Part shown: one piece after another, positions 1 to 7,116 of the stretch
Layout of the letters: each line of letters begins with the position of its first letter
Numbering within the stretch: the first letter of the stretch is position 1
Origin: Spirochaetes bacterium RBG_16_67_19
Lineage (GTDB): Bacteria; Spirochaetota; Spirochaetia; SZUA-6; DRHE01
Direction of reading: 5' to 3'
DNA length: 10,065 nucleotides
Assembly (NCBI GenBank): GCA_001829505.1
Contig: MIBK01000024.1
Span: 961 to 11,025, forward strand
Notes under the pieces: model-generated
What the model was told of the DNA's origin: nothing
Databases searched by the model: none
Seen by the model: the letters and a program-made list of their open reading frames with translations, nothing else
Position numbers and translations under genes: made by a program

Positions 1-16
1 GGTGCCGGCCTTTGGC

Positions 17-22
17 GATAAT
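17..22 (+). promoter_or_regulatory. Possible -10 element (GATAAT) of a leaderless SDR mRNA
   Basis: GATAAT matches the sigma70 -10 consensus at 5 of 6 positions and ends 7 nt before ATG 30, so transcription would start on the A of the ATG. The -35 region would lie outside the window. A caveat is that frame 1 reads into a TAA at 19-21, which could equally be the end of an upstream gene, in which case the SDR would be an operon member 8 bp downstream. Confidence 0.35.
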
Positions 23-29
23 CCAGCCC

Positions 30-884
30 ATGAAAAAGACGGTCGAGGAGTACTTCAGCCTGAAGGGCCGGGTGGCGGTGGTCACCGGCGGGGGCGGGGA
101 GCTTTGCGGGTGCATGGCCGAAGCCCTGGGCGCCCTGGGCGTCCGCGTGGCGGTGCTGGACCTCGATCTGGCGAAAGCCAAGAGCCGGGTGGAGGTGATA
201 CGCCGGGGGGGCGGCACCGCCGAGGCCTTCGCCTGCAACGTCCTGGAGGAGTCCGAGCTGCGCCAAGTCTACGCGAAGGTGTGTTCGCTTTGGGAAACCC
301 CGGATTTCCTGATCAACGGCGCGGGGGGCAACGACCCGCGGGGCAGCACGGACGTGGAGTTCCTCGAGCGCGCCGACCTGGACCGCGAGGGAGTCAAGAG
401 CTTCCTCGGCCTGGAGTTGGCCGGTTTCCGCGGCACCTTCGAGCTGAACTTCCTGGGCACCTCGCTGCCCACCAGGGTTTTCGCCGAGGGCATGGTGCGC
501 AAAGGCGGGGGATCGATCCTCAACATGTCCTCGCTCAATGCGCTGTCCCCCCTGACCAAGATCCCCGCCTATTCGGCGGCCAAGGCGGCGGTGGCCAACT
601 TCACCCGCTGGCTGGCAGTGCATTTCGCCCATACCGGGGTGCGGGTGAACGCCCTGATCCCCGGCTTCTTCATGACCGAGCAGCTGCGCTTCCTGCACAT
701 CGACCAGAAGACCGGAGAGCTGACGCCCCGGGCCAAGGCGGTCATCGCCCACACCCCCATGGGCCGCTACGGCGAGCCGGAGGAGCTGCTCGGTGCGGTG
801 ATCTGGCTGCTGTCCGACGCCTCCCGCTTCGTCACCGGAGCGCTGATCCCCATCGACGGGGGTTTTTCCTCCTACTCGATCTAG
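30..884 (+). CDS. SDR oxidoreductase, D-mannonate oxidoreductase (fructuronate reductase)-like
   Basis: A 284-residue classical short-chain dehydrogenase/reductase, expected to be cytosolic and NAD(P)-dependent. The N-terminal Rossmann site is T19-GGGG-ELCG, the NAG motif is N96-GAG, and the catalytic set is N140, S168, Y181 and K185 (YSAAK). The C-terminal half (LTKIPAYSAAK, then WLAVHFA, HTPMGR and a final IDGGFSSYS) closely resembles, from memory, the SDR group annotated as D-mannonate oxidoreductase, which interconverts fructuronate and mannonate in hexuronate catabolism. The group usually has a TGGGG-x-LGG loop, and here the first Gly of LGG is Cys26. I chose ATG 30. A TTG at 12 is in frame but would add only six residues before the normal start of the fold. 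There is no Shine-Dalgarno sequence, and a GATAAT hexamer ends 7 nt before the ATG. Family assignment is firm; the exact substrate is inferred. Confidence 0.85.
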   Translation: MKKTVEEYFSLKGRVAVVTGGGGELCGCMAEALGALGVRVAVLDLDLAKAKSRVEVIRRGGGTAEAFACNVLEESELRQVYAKVCSLWETPDFLINGAGGNDPRGSTDVEFLERADLDREGVKSFLGLELAGFRGTFELNFLGTSLPTRVFAEGMVRKGGGSILNMSSLNALSPLTKIPAYSAAKAAVANFTRWLAVHFAHTGVRVNALIPGFFMTEQLRFLHIDQKTGELTPRAKAVIAHTPMGRYGEPEELLGAVIWLLSDASRFVTGALIPIDGGFSSYSI

Positions 885-893
885 CGGGCAAAC

Positions 894-922
894 TTGACAG
901 CTCGGAGCGATCCCCATAGTAT
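894..922 (+). promoter_or_regulatory. Sigma70-type promoter for the Gfo/Idh-TIM-flavoenzyme operon
   Basis: A perfect TTGACA -35 (894-899) is followed by a 17-bp spacer and TAGTAT (917-922, 4 of 6 to consensus). The -10 ends 7 nt before ATG 930, placing the expected transcription start on or next to the start codon, which implies a leaderless mRNA. The context CTTGACAG recurs at the promoter near 5174. An alternative -10 (CATAGT, 915-920) would give a 15-bp spacer. Confidence 0.65.
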
Positions 923-929
923 CTCGGGC

Positions 930-2099
930 ATGAAATCGATCAAGGCCGGGATCGTCGGGGCTGGTTTCATCGGACCGGCGCACGCGGAGGCCCTGCGGCG
1001 CCTTCCCGGTATCGAAGTCGCCGCCCTGGCCGGGAGCTCGGACCAGCAGGCGGCGGCCAAGGCTGAAGCGCTCGGCATTCCGAAAGCCTACGGGGACTAT
1101 CGCCGCCTGCTGGCGGACAGGGAAATCGAGGTGGTGCACGTGTGCACTCCCAACCACCTGCACTACCCGCAGACCAAGGATGCGCTGGCCGCCGGCAAGC
1201 ACGTGGTCTGCGAGAAACCCCTGGCCATGACCGCCGGGGAAGCCCGGGAGCTGGTGGAGCTGGGGGAAGCCTCCGGCAAGGCCTGCGCCGTGCACTTCAA
1301 TATCCGCTATTACCCCCTGATGGCCCACGTCCGGGCCATGATCCGGGAGGGGGAGCTGGGACGGATCTACTCGGTACGGGGCACCTACCTGCAGGACTGG
1401 CTCTTCTACGACACCGACTACAACTGGCGCCTGGAGCCGCAGTTCTCCGGCGAGTCCAGGGCCGTGGCGGACGTCGGCTCGCATTGGATGGACCTGATCG
1501 AGTACCTCACCGGCCTGCGCATCGGCGAGGTCAACGCGGACTTCATGATCTGCCACCGGGAGCGCAAGAAGCCCCTGAAGCCGGTGGAGACCTACGCCGG
1601 CAAGCTGCTGGCTCCCGAGGACTACGCATCGGTGCCGATCCACACCGAAGACTACGCCACCGTGATGCTGCGCTTCGGCGGCGGGGCCCGCGGGGTGCTG
1701 ACCGTGAGCCAGGTCACCGCGGGGCGCAAGAACCGGCTGTACTTCGAGATCGACGGCTCGAAAAAGTCGGTGGCCTGGGAGTCGGAGCTGCCCAACCAGC
1801 TGTGGGTCGGCCGCCGCGACGCGGCCAACGAGCTGCTGCTGCGCGACCCCTCGCTGGTGCACGCCGACAGCCGGCAGCTGATCAGTTTCCCGGGCGGGCA
1901 CAACGAGGGCTTCCCGGACACCTCCAAGCAGCTGTTCAAGCAGGTGTACGCCGCGGTGCGCGCCGGGGGCCGGGACTCCGACCCCAAGTACCCCACCTTC
2001 CGCGACGGCCTGCGGGAACTGGAGCTGTGCGAGGCGATCGTGCAGTCCAACAAGAAGAGCGCCTGGATCCAGGTGCCGGAGCAGGGAGGCAGGGTATGA
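930..2099 (+). CDS. Gfo/Idh/MocA family NAD(P)-dependent sugar dehydrogenase
   Basis: A 389-residue cytosolic oxidoreductase with an N-terminal Rossmann fold (GAGFIG at 10-15) and a C-terminal alpha/beta substrate domain. The family signature E95-K96-P97 supplies the catalytic Lys, and D181-VGSH185-WMD188 supplies the usual His/Asp of the active site. Members oxidise or reduce a hydroxyl on a cyclic sugar, inositol or glycoside, often at C3. I chose ATG 930 over an in-frame TTG at 894 because the TTG lies inside the -35 box and the GxGxxG site sits at the normal distance from ATG 930. There is no Shine-Dalgarno sequence. The stop overlaps the next start (ATGA at 2096-2099), indicating translational coupling. 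It lacks a twin-arginine signal, unlike periplasmic glucose-fructose oxidoreductases. The substrate cannot be read from the sequence. Confidence 0.9.
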   Translation: MKSIKAGIVGAGFIGPAHAEALRRLPGIEVAALAGSSDQQAAAKAEALGIPKAYGDYRRLLADREIEVVHVCTPNHLHYPQTKDALAAGKHVVCEKPLAMTAGEARELVELGEASGKACAVHFNIRYYPLMAHVRAMIREGELGRIYSVRGTYLQDWLFYDTDYNWRLEPQFSGESRAVADVGSHWMDLIEYLTGLRIGEVNADFMICHRERKKPLKPVETYAGKLLAPEDYASVPIHTEDYATVMLRFGGGARGVLTVSQVTAGRKNRLYFEIDGSKKSVAWESELPNQLWVGRRDAANELLLRDPSLVHADSRQLISFPGGHNEGFPDTSKQLFKQVYAAVRAGGRDSDPKYPTFRDGLRELELCEAIVQSNKKSAWIQVPEQGGRV

Positions 2100-3016
2100 T
2101 CAAACTGGGTTTCGTCAGCGCGGTGGTCGCGGACCTGAGCTTCGAGGCCACAGTGGACCTGGCCGCGGAGAAGGGCTTCGACTGCGTGGAGATGCTCTGC
2201 TGGCCGGCGGGCAAGGCGGAGCGGCGCTACGCCGGGGTCACGCACATCGACGTGGCCTCCCTGGACGAGCGGCGGGCGGCGGAAATCCTGAAATACTGCG
2301 ACAAGAAGAGGGTGGCCATCTCGGGGCTGGGCTATTATCCCAACCTCCTGGAGGCCGGCCCGCAGGCTGAGGTGTACCGGGAGCACCTGCTGAAGGTGAT
2401 CGACGCCGCGGCCCGGCTGGGCGTGGGCATCGCCAACACCTTCGTGGGCCGGGACCACACCCGCGGCTTGGAGGAGAACTTCCAGCTTTTCCAGGAGATC
2501 TGGCCGGCGATCGTGAAGCACGCCGAGCAGAAGAAGGTGAAGATCGGCATCGAGAACTGCCCCATGCTGTTCAGCCGTGACGAGTGGCCGGGGGGAAAGA
2601 ACCTGGCCGTCAGCCCCGTGGTCTGGCGGCGCATGTTCCAGCTCATCCCCTCCGCCAACTTCGGGCTGAACTACGATCCCTCCCATATGGTCTGGCAGCA
2701 GATGGACTACCTCCGGCCGATCCAGGAGTTCAAGGACCGGATTTTCCACGTGCACCTCAAGGACGCCAAGCTCCTGCCGGACAGGCTGGCGGAGGTGGGC
2801 ATCCTGGCCACGCCGCTGGAGTACCACTCCCCGAAGCTGCCCGGGCTGGGGGACGTGAACTGGGGCAGGTTCTTCTCGGCGCTGACCGACATCCGGTATA
2901 ATGGCGCGGCCTGCATCGAGGTGGAGGACCGGGCCTTCGAGAACTCGCTGGAGGCGCGCCAGGCCTCCTTGGTGCAGAGCCGCAATTACCTGAAGCAGTT
3001 CCTGACCCTGTCCTGA
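2096..3016 (+). CDS. IolE-like TIM-barrel sugar isomerase/epimerase (xylose isomerase-like)
   Basis: A 306-residue protein of the AP endonuclease family 2/xylose isomerase-like TIM-barrel superfamily. Likely divalent-metal ligands are seen in order: E153 (GIENCP), D194 and H197 (NYDPSH), H218/H220 (FHVHLKD) and E275 (CIEVED). GLGD at 250-253 is also typical. Relatives include inosose dehydratase (IolE), hydroxypyruvate isomerase, 3-keto-sugar epimerases and the catalytic subunit of C-glycoside deglycosidases, all doing proton abstraction next to a carbonyl. A GGGAGG at 2084-2089 lies 6 nt before ATG 2096. The reading frame is open further upstream, but that stretch lies inside the dehydrogenase gene and shows no sense homology. 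Coupling to the Gfo/Idh gene suggests this enzyme acts on the keto-sugar that enzyme makes. Family is firm; the reaction is inferred. Confidence 0.88.
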   Translation: MIKLGFVSAVVADLSFEATVDLAAEKGFDCVEMLCWPAGKAERRYAGVTHIDVASLDERRAAEILKYCDKKRVAISGLGYYPNLLEAGPQAEVYREHLLKVIDAAARLGVGIANTFVGRDHTRGLEENFQLFQEIWPAIVKHAEQKKVKIGIENCPMLFSRDEWPGGKNLAVSPVVWRRMFQLIPSANFGLNYDPSHMVWQQMDYLRPIQEFKDRIFHVHLKDAKLLPDRLAEVGILATPLEYHSPKLPGLGDVNWGRFFSALTDIRYNGAACIEVEDRAFENSLEARQASLVQSRNYLKQFLTLS

Positions 3017-3022
3017 GACCGC

Positions 3023-3028
3023 AAGGAG
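3023..3028 (+). promoter_or_regulatory. Shine-Dalgarno AAGGAG that sets the flavoenzyme start
   Basis: AAGGAG lies 5 nt before ATG 3034. An in-frame GTG at 3028 overlaps the last base of this site and so cannot use it, which decides for ATG 3034. Confidence 0.75.
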
Positions 3029-3033
3029 TGCGT

Positions 3034-5154
3034 ATGAGCCAGACCAGCTATCCCCATCTGTTCTCCCCGATCCGCATCGGCAACTTCGAGGTGCCCAACC
3101 GGGTCTGCCACGTGCCGACCGATATTTCCTCGGCCAACCCCGACGGTTCGGTGAACCAGCGGGTCATCACCTATTACGAGCAGGTCGCCAAGGGCGGCTG
3201 CGGCTTCATCATCGTCGGGGCCTCCACCCCGGACAAGGCCACCGGGCGGCCCACCGTCACCTGCGTGGCGGTGGACGAAGATCCCCTGATTCCCGGACTG
3301 GCCTCGCTGGCCGAGGCCATGCACCGGCACGGGGCCAAATGCTCGCTGGAAATCCAGCACCCGGGCCGCCAGGCGGCCTGGCCGCGCCATGACCTGATCT
3401 CGGCCACGGACCAGGTGGCCAACCTGCCGGCCTCGGCCGGGCACGAGGTGGTGTACGCGTCGGCGGAGGCCAAAGGCAAGTCGATCCGGGCCATGAGCAT
3501 CGAGGAGATCTACGACCTGATCGACAAGTTCGCCGAGGGGGCCTGGCGCCTGCAGCAGGCCGGCTTCGACTCGGTGGAGCTGCACGCGGCGCACGGCTAC
3601 ATGATCGCCCAGTTCATGAGCGCCTATGTGAACAAGCGCAACGACCGCTTCGGCGGCAATTTCTTGAGCCGGATGCGCCTTCCCCTGGAGATCATCCACG
3701 CCATCCAGCGCAAGTGCGGGCCGGACTTTCCCATCGGCATCCGCTACTCGGGGGAGGAGTACGTCGAGGGGGGCCGGGTGCTGGAGGAAACCGTGCGGGC
3801 GGCCAGGCTGTTCGAGGAGCACGGGCTGGCCTTTCTGGACATCAGCGCGGGCATCTTCGAGGCGCCCGGGCCGCTCATGGACCCCATGTACTACCCGCAG
3901 GGCTGGAACACCTACACGGCCGAAGAGGTCAAGAAAAACGTGAAGATCCCGGTGATCACCAGCCACACCCTGCGCGACCCGGACTACTGCGAGAAGATCC
4001 TGGCCGAGGGCAGGACCGACCTGGTGGGCCTGGCGCGGCAGATGGTCGCCGACCCCTACTGGGCCAACAAGGCCCGGGCCGGCCGCAAGGAGGAGATCCG
4101 CAAGTGCATCTCCTGCCTGGTGGGCTGCTGGCAGGAGTCGCTGATGATCAAGCGCGACATGCGCTGCTCCATCAACCCGGCGGTGGGCGACGAGCGCTTC
4201 CTGCACTTCGGACCGGCGGCGGAGAAGCTGAAGGTCGCGGTGGTGGGCGGCGGGCCGGGCGGGATGGAGGCGGCGCGCATCGCCACCCTGCGCGGGCACA
4301 AGGTCACGATCTTCGAGAAGAGCGAGGAGCTGGGCGGGGCCATCCTGTACTGCTGCACGGTGCACGGCAAGAGCAAAATGCGCTGGTACGCCGACTGGCA
4401 GCGGCGGCAGGTCGCCAGGCTGGGCGTGGAGGTGGAGTACAAGAGCGTTCCGACCCCGGAGGAATTGAAGGGCTTCGACGCGGTGCTGGTGGCCACGGGT
4501 GCCGCGGTCAAACGCCCCGACATCCGGGGAATCGATTCCAGGCGGGTCTGCACCTTCCAGGACGTGCTGCGCTGCAAAATGAAGAACTGCGAGTACTGGC
4601 CCAAGGGCGGCAAGGCCGAGCCGGCCGCCGTGGGGGACACGGTGCTGGTGTGGGGCGATTACTTCGGGGCGGCCGACGCGGTGGAAAAGCTGGCCTACGA
4701 AGGGAAGAAGGTGTACGTGGTGACCCCCCACCGGGAGTTCGCCTCCTGGATGGAGCCCGTCCACAAGGACGTCATGGTCAAGCGTTTCGCCGGCGGCAAC
4801 GGCGAGGCGCTCAGCGGCAAGACTTTCGCCCACCCGGTGACGGTCATTCCGGACTCCTCGCTGCTGGAGATCAAGGAGGACGGGGAGGTGATCCTCATCG
4901 ACGGCTCCTTCCAACGGTCCGCGCTGAAGGTGGACAACGTGGTGCTGGCCGACGTGGTGGCCGACGAGGCGCTGTTCAGGAAGTACGCGGAGGCCGGCCT
5001 GACGGCGGCCAGGATCGGGGACGTGAAGCAGGTGCGCAACCTGCGCGGAGCGGTCACCGACGGAGCCAACCTGGGCCTGGTTCTGGACAGGGACCTGGGC
5101 CTGAACGCCAACCAGGCGCTCATTGCCGACCTGCCGACGGAGAACCGGCCGTGA
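3034..5154 (+). CDS. FMN/[4Fe-4S]/FAD oxidoreductase, OYE-like (TMADH/2,4-dienoyl-CoA reductase/BaiCD superfamily)
   Basis: A 706-residue, three-part flavoenzyme. Residues 1-350 form an Old Yellow Enzyme TIM barrel (LFSPIRIGNFEVPNRV near the N-terminus, QHPGR 108-112, HAAHGY 184-189, DRFGG 204-208). An iron-sulfur motif follows: C358-x2-C361-x3-C365-x12-C378. From residue 400 there is an FAD Rossmann site (KVAVVGGGPGGMEAA). A second dinucleotide domain near 536-548 reads VLVWGDYFGAAD, where the expected GxGxxG is degraded, a feature I associate with the trimethylamine dehydrogenase branch. The C-terminus has the usual IGD..Q..NLRGAVTDGA segment. Length fits the family (about 640-730). It is the third gene of the operon, 17 bp after the TIM barrel. 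It probably reduces an enone or oxidises a small carbon-nitrogen or carbon-oxygen substrate. The electron partner could be NAD(P)H or an electron-transfer flavoprotein. Confidence 0.9.
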   Translation: MSQTSYPHLFSPIRIGNFEVPNRVCHVPTDISSANPDGSVNQRVITYYEQVAKGGCGFIIVGASTPDKATGRPTVTCVAVDEDPLIPGLASLAEAMHRHGAKCSLEIQHPGRQAAWPRHDLISATDQVANLPASAGHEVVYASAEAKGKSIRAMSIEEIYDLIDKFAEGAWRLQQAGFDSVELHAAHGYMIAQFMSAYVNKRNDRFGGNFLSRMRLPLEIIHAIQRKCGPDFPIGIRYSGEEYVEGGRVLEETVRAARLFEEHGLAFLDISAGIFEAPGPLMDPMYYPQGWNTYTAEEVKKNVKIPVITSHTLRDPDYCEKILAEGRTDLVGLARQMVADPYWANKARAGRKEEIRKCISCLVGCWQESLMIKRDMRCSINPAVGDERFLHFGPAAEKLKVAVVGGGPGGMEAARIATLRGHKVTIFEKSEELGGAILYCCTVHGKSKMRWYADWQRRQVARLGVEVEYKSVPTPEELKGFDAVLVATGAAVKRPDIRGIDSRRVCTFQDVLRCKMKNCEYWPKGGKAEPAAVGDTVLVWGDYFGAADAVEKLAYEGKKVYVVTPHREFASWMEPVHKDVMVKRFAGGNGEALSGKTFAHPVTVIPDSSLLEIKEDGEVILIDGSFQRSALKVDNVVLADVVADEALFRKYAEAGLTAARIGDVKQVRNLRGAVTDGANLGLVLDRDLGLNANQALIADLPTENRP

Positions 5155-5173
5155 ACTTTTTTTCGATCTTCGC

Positions 5174-5202
5174 TTGACAGGTCCCGTGGAACTCATTATG
5201 CT
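5174..5202 (+). promoter_or_regulatory. Strong sigma70-type promoter for the RRM protein gene
   Basis: TTGACA (5174-5179), a 17-bp spacer and TATGCT (5197-5202, 4 of 6 to consensus). The expected start is about 5209, giving a leader of about 173 nt before ATG 5382. It begins 20 nt after the flavoenzyme stop. A weaker second candidate lies within the leader: TTGACT at 5233-5238 with TATCTG at 5257-5262 (18-bp spacer). Confidence 0.6.
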
Positions 5203-5276
5203 TCAAGCGACAATTGGTTTCAGGCTAAGGCTTTGACTTGTTTGCGGCTTTCTTCCTATCTGATCTCCCCCACCAA

Positions 5277-5288
5277 CATCGATCGATG
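5277..5288 (+). repeat. 12-bp perfect palindrome in the RRM gene leader
   Basis: CATCGATCGATG reads the same on both strands. It lies inside the predicted transcribed leader, about 68 nt after the expected start. With no central spacer it is more plausible as a DNA-level site than as a stable RNA hairpin, and it could be chance. Confidence 0.5.
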
Positions 5289-5326
5289 AGGAACCCCGTA
5301 CACACCGCAGGTTAACTTTAGGCTTC

Positions 5327-5347
5327 ATGTTTATCGTCGATAAACAT
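5327..5347 (+). repeat. 21-bp perfect inverted repeat upstream of the RRM gene
   Basis: The arms ATGTTTATCG (5327-5336) and CGATAAACAT (5338-5347) are exact reverse complements around a single T. In RNA this could fold as a 9-bp, mostly A-U stem with a three-base loop, 34 nt before the start codon. As DNA it would be a symmetrical operator. It is AT-rich in an otherwise GC-rich window. Confidence 0.7.
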
Positions 5348-5381
5348 TTCTATCCAGTCTCTCTCTCAAAAAAGGGAAGGT

Positions 5382-5678
5382 ATGGCAAAGAAACTCTACA
5401 TCGGCAACCTGAACTACTCCACCGATGAGGCCAGCATCCGCAAGATGTTCGAGCCCCACGGCGAGGTGGTGTCGCTGAACCTGATCACCGACAAGTACAC
5501 CGGCCAGTCCAAGGGCTTCGGCTTCGTGGAAATGGCCAGCGACGAGGCTGCCAAGGCGGCGATCGCGGCCCTGAACGGCCAGCAGATCGACGGCCGCGCC
5601 ATCCGCGTGAACGAGGCTTTCGACAAGCCGCGCGGGGACGGCGGGAGCCGCGGAGGGCGCGACTCTCACCGCTGGTAG
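5382..5678 (+). CDS. Small RRM-domain RNA-binding protein with Arg/Gly-rich tail
   Basis: A 98-residue protein made of one RNA recognition motif with both hallmarks: RNP2 LYIGNL at 5-10 and RNP1 KGFGFVEM at 44-51. A short tail rich in Gly, Arg and Asp (about 83-98) ends in HRW. This matches the bacterial glycine-rich RNA-binding proteins known from cyanobacteria and other phyla, some of which are cold-induced. It binds single-stranded RNA in the cytosol, and the target is unknown. A purine-rich AAAAAAGGGAAGG precedes the ATG and provides the ribosome site. The AT-rich, palindrome-containing leader of about 173 nt suggests post-transcriptional or temperature control, possibly autoregulation (inference). 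It is probably monocistronic or loosely linked to the MFS gene 150 bp downstream. Confidence 0.93.
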   Translation: MAKKLYIGNLNYSTDEASIRKMFEPHGEVVSLNLITDKYTGQSKGFGFVEMASDEAAKAAIAALNGQQIDGRAIRVNEAFDKPRGDGGSRGGRDSHRW

Positions 5679-5763
5679 GGCGGGCTCAGCCTCCGACCGC
5701 TTCACGGCGGCAGAACAGTCTCTTTCCGGAACAAGCCAGCGGAAGCCGGTGGGCGCGCTTGAG

Positions 5764-5792
5764 TTGCGTGCCCAGGCAAAAGACACTACACT
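5764..5792 (+). promoter_or_regulatory. Possible weak promoter for the MFS gene
   Basis: TTGCGT (5764-5769), 17 bp, then TACACT (5787-5792, 4 of 6). A short inverted repeat, CTACA (5786-5790) and TGTAG (5798-5802), straddles the -10 and expected start. The rest of the gap 5679-5828 shows no gene and no convincing terminator. Confidence 0.3.
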
Positions 5793-5815
5793 AGACCTGT
5801 AGCGACCCACGCGAC

Positions 5816-5821
5816 AGGAGG
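5816..5821 (+). promoter_or_regulatory. Canonical Shine-Dalgarno AGGAGG of the MFS gene
   Basis: AGGAGG ends 7 nt before ATG 5829 and is the best ribosome site in the window. It contrasts with the neighbouring genes that have none. Confidence 0.8.
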
Positions 5822-5828
5822 CCTGGAG

Positions 5829-7106
5829 ATGTCAACCCGGTACCGCTGGTTTGTCGTTTTCACCTTCTTCCTGTTCATCCTCCTGCACCAAGCCGACAAG
5901 CTGCTGATCGGCCCCCTGACCACCCCCATCATGGAGGCCTTCCGGATCAACGAGGCCCAGATGGGCTGGGTTTTCACGGGGGCCTTGATCGTCGGCGCGG
6001 TGTGCTACTGGCTCTGGGGCTGGCTGTACGACCGTTTCGTGCGCACGCGCCTGCTGGCCCTGGCCTCGCTGCTCTGGGGGGCCACCACCTGGCTGAGCGC
6101 CATCGTGCGCACCTTTCCGGGCTTCATCGCCACCCGGGCGGCCACCGGCATCGACGACTCCAGCTACCCGGGGCTGTACAACGTGGTGGCCGACTACTTC
6201 GAGCCCCAGAAGAGGGGCAGGGTCAACGGCCTGATGGAACTGGCCATGCCGCTGGGCTACCTGGGGGGCATGGTGCTGGCCCTGACGATGCAGCAGAGCG
6301 TGGGCTGGCGCGGGGTGTTCTTCATCACCGGCTCCCTCGGGGTGGCCCTGTCCGTGCTGATCTGGTTCGGGGTCCGGGAGCCAAAGCGCGGGGGCAGCGA
6401 GCCGGAGCTGCGGGGCATCGAGCAGAAGAAGGAGTACCGCTTCAGCTGGAAGGAAGTCGGGGGCCTGTTCAAGAAGCGCAGTCTCATTCTGATCTACTGC
6501 CAGTCCCTGTTCGGGGTGTTCCCCTGGCAGGTGATCACCCTCTGGTTCTTCCGCTACCTGGAGAAGGAGCGGGGGTACTCGCAGATGCAGGTCCTGCTGA
6601 CCATGGGCATCGCCATCATCGTGCTGGCCGGAGGGTATCCCATCGGCGGGACGCTGGGCGACGCCTGGTTCAAGCGCAACACCCGCGGGCGCCTGCTGGT
6701 GAGCGCCATTGGCGTGGCCCTGGGGGCGATCTTCCTGGTGTTCACCCTGAGGACCCCGGTGGCCAACCAGCTGCAGTTCGGCCTGCTGCTGGGCGCGACC
6801 GCGCTGTTCATGCCCTTCGCCGCGCCCAACATGGTGGCCGGCGTCTACGACGTGACCGTGCCGGAGGTGCGCTCCACGGCCAACGCGGTGTTCAACTTCT
6901 TCGATCAGATCGGCGCGGCCCTCGCCCCCCTGCTGGCCGGTCTGATCGCGATGCGCTCCTCGCTGGGCAACGCCATCCTCTGGATCAGCGTGGGGGCCTG
7001 GGCCCTGTGCTTCGTGTTTCAGATCGCGGCTTCGTTCTTCATGCCCGCGGACGTGGCGGCGCTGCGCGCGGAGATGGCCAGGCGAGCCGCCGCGGAGAAG
7101 GCCTGA
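5829..7106 (+). CDS. Major facilitator superfamily transporter (Spinster/ACS-like)
   Basis: A 425-residue polytopic inner-membrane protein with about 12 hydrophobic segments in two halves, split by a charged loop near 184-215. Motif A between TM2 and TM3 is G64-WLYDRFVRTR. TM4/TM5 carries RAATGIDDSSYPGLYNVVADYF followed by the KRGR turn (128-131), the layout of Spinster-like and anion:cation symporter MFS proteins, where GxGEA is usual instead of GIDDS. D23 in TM1 (HQADK) could be a proton-coupling residue. Family is clear; the substrate is not. An organic acid, sugar acid or lipid-like substrate is possible, and proximity to the sugar operon is the only hint. It ends 10 bp before the stop of the convergent channel gene. 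Confidence 0.88.
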   Translation: MSTRYRWFVVFTFFLFILLHQADKLLIGPLTTPIMEAFRINEAQMGWVFTGALIVGAVCYWLWGWLYDRFVRTRLLALASLLWGATTWLSAIVRTFPGFIATRAATGIDDSSYPGLYNVVADYFEPQKRGRVNGLMELAMPLGYLGGMVLALTMQQSVGWRGVFFITGSLGVALSVLIWFGVREPKRGGSEPELRGIEQKKEYRFSWKEVGGLFKKRSLILIYCQSLFGVFPWQVITLWFFRYLEKERGYSQMQVLLTMGIAIIVLAGGYPIGGTLGDAWFKRNTRGRLLVSAIGVALGAIFLVFTLRTPVANQLQFGLLLGATALFMPFAAPNMVAGVYDVTVPEVRSTANAVFNFFDQIGAALAPLLAGLIAMRSSLGNAILWISVGAWALCFVFQIAASFFMPADVAALRAEMARRAAAEKA

Positions 7107-7116
7107 AGGCAGGGAC

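Noticed and set aside
1142..2095. Upstream in-frame extension of the TIM-barrel gene, giving a 624-residue fusion
   Set aside because: The added part is out of frame with the well-supported Gfo/Idh/MocA gene and is Arg/Gly/Pro-rich shadow sequence. The ATGA overlap and ribosome site fix the start at 2096.
930..3016. Direct C-glycoside deglycosidase operon (DgpA-DgpB-DgpC type)
   Set aside because: A Gfo/Idh/MocA enzyme and a TIM barrel are present, but no small beta-subunit gene is found nearby, so the specific claim is not supported; only the broader keto-sugar idea is kept.
5133..5163. Possible terminator after the flavoenzyme: GCCG/CGGC pairing then a T7 run
   Set aside because: The stem is only 4 bp, it is separated from the T-run by 7 nt and it lies partly in the coding end. 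Too weak to call, though the T-run (5157-5163) itself is real.
2986..5196. 736-codon open frame on the minus strand opposite the flavoenzyme gene
   Set aside because: Its translation is low-complexity (His, Gly, Val, Arg rich) with no recognisable domain. It is a mirror of the G/C third-position bias of the real + strand gene, whose domains are unmistakable.
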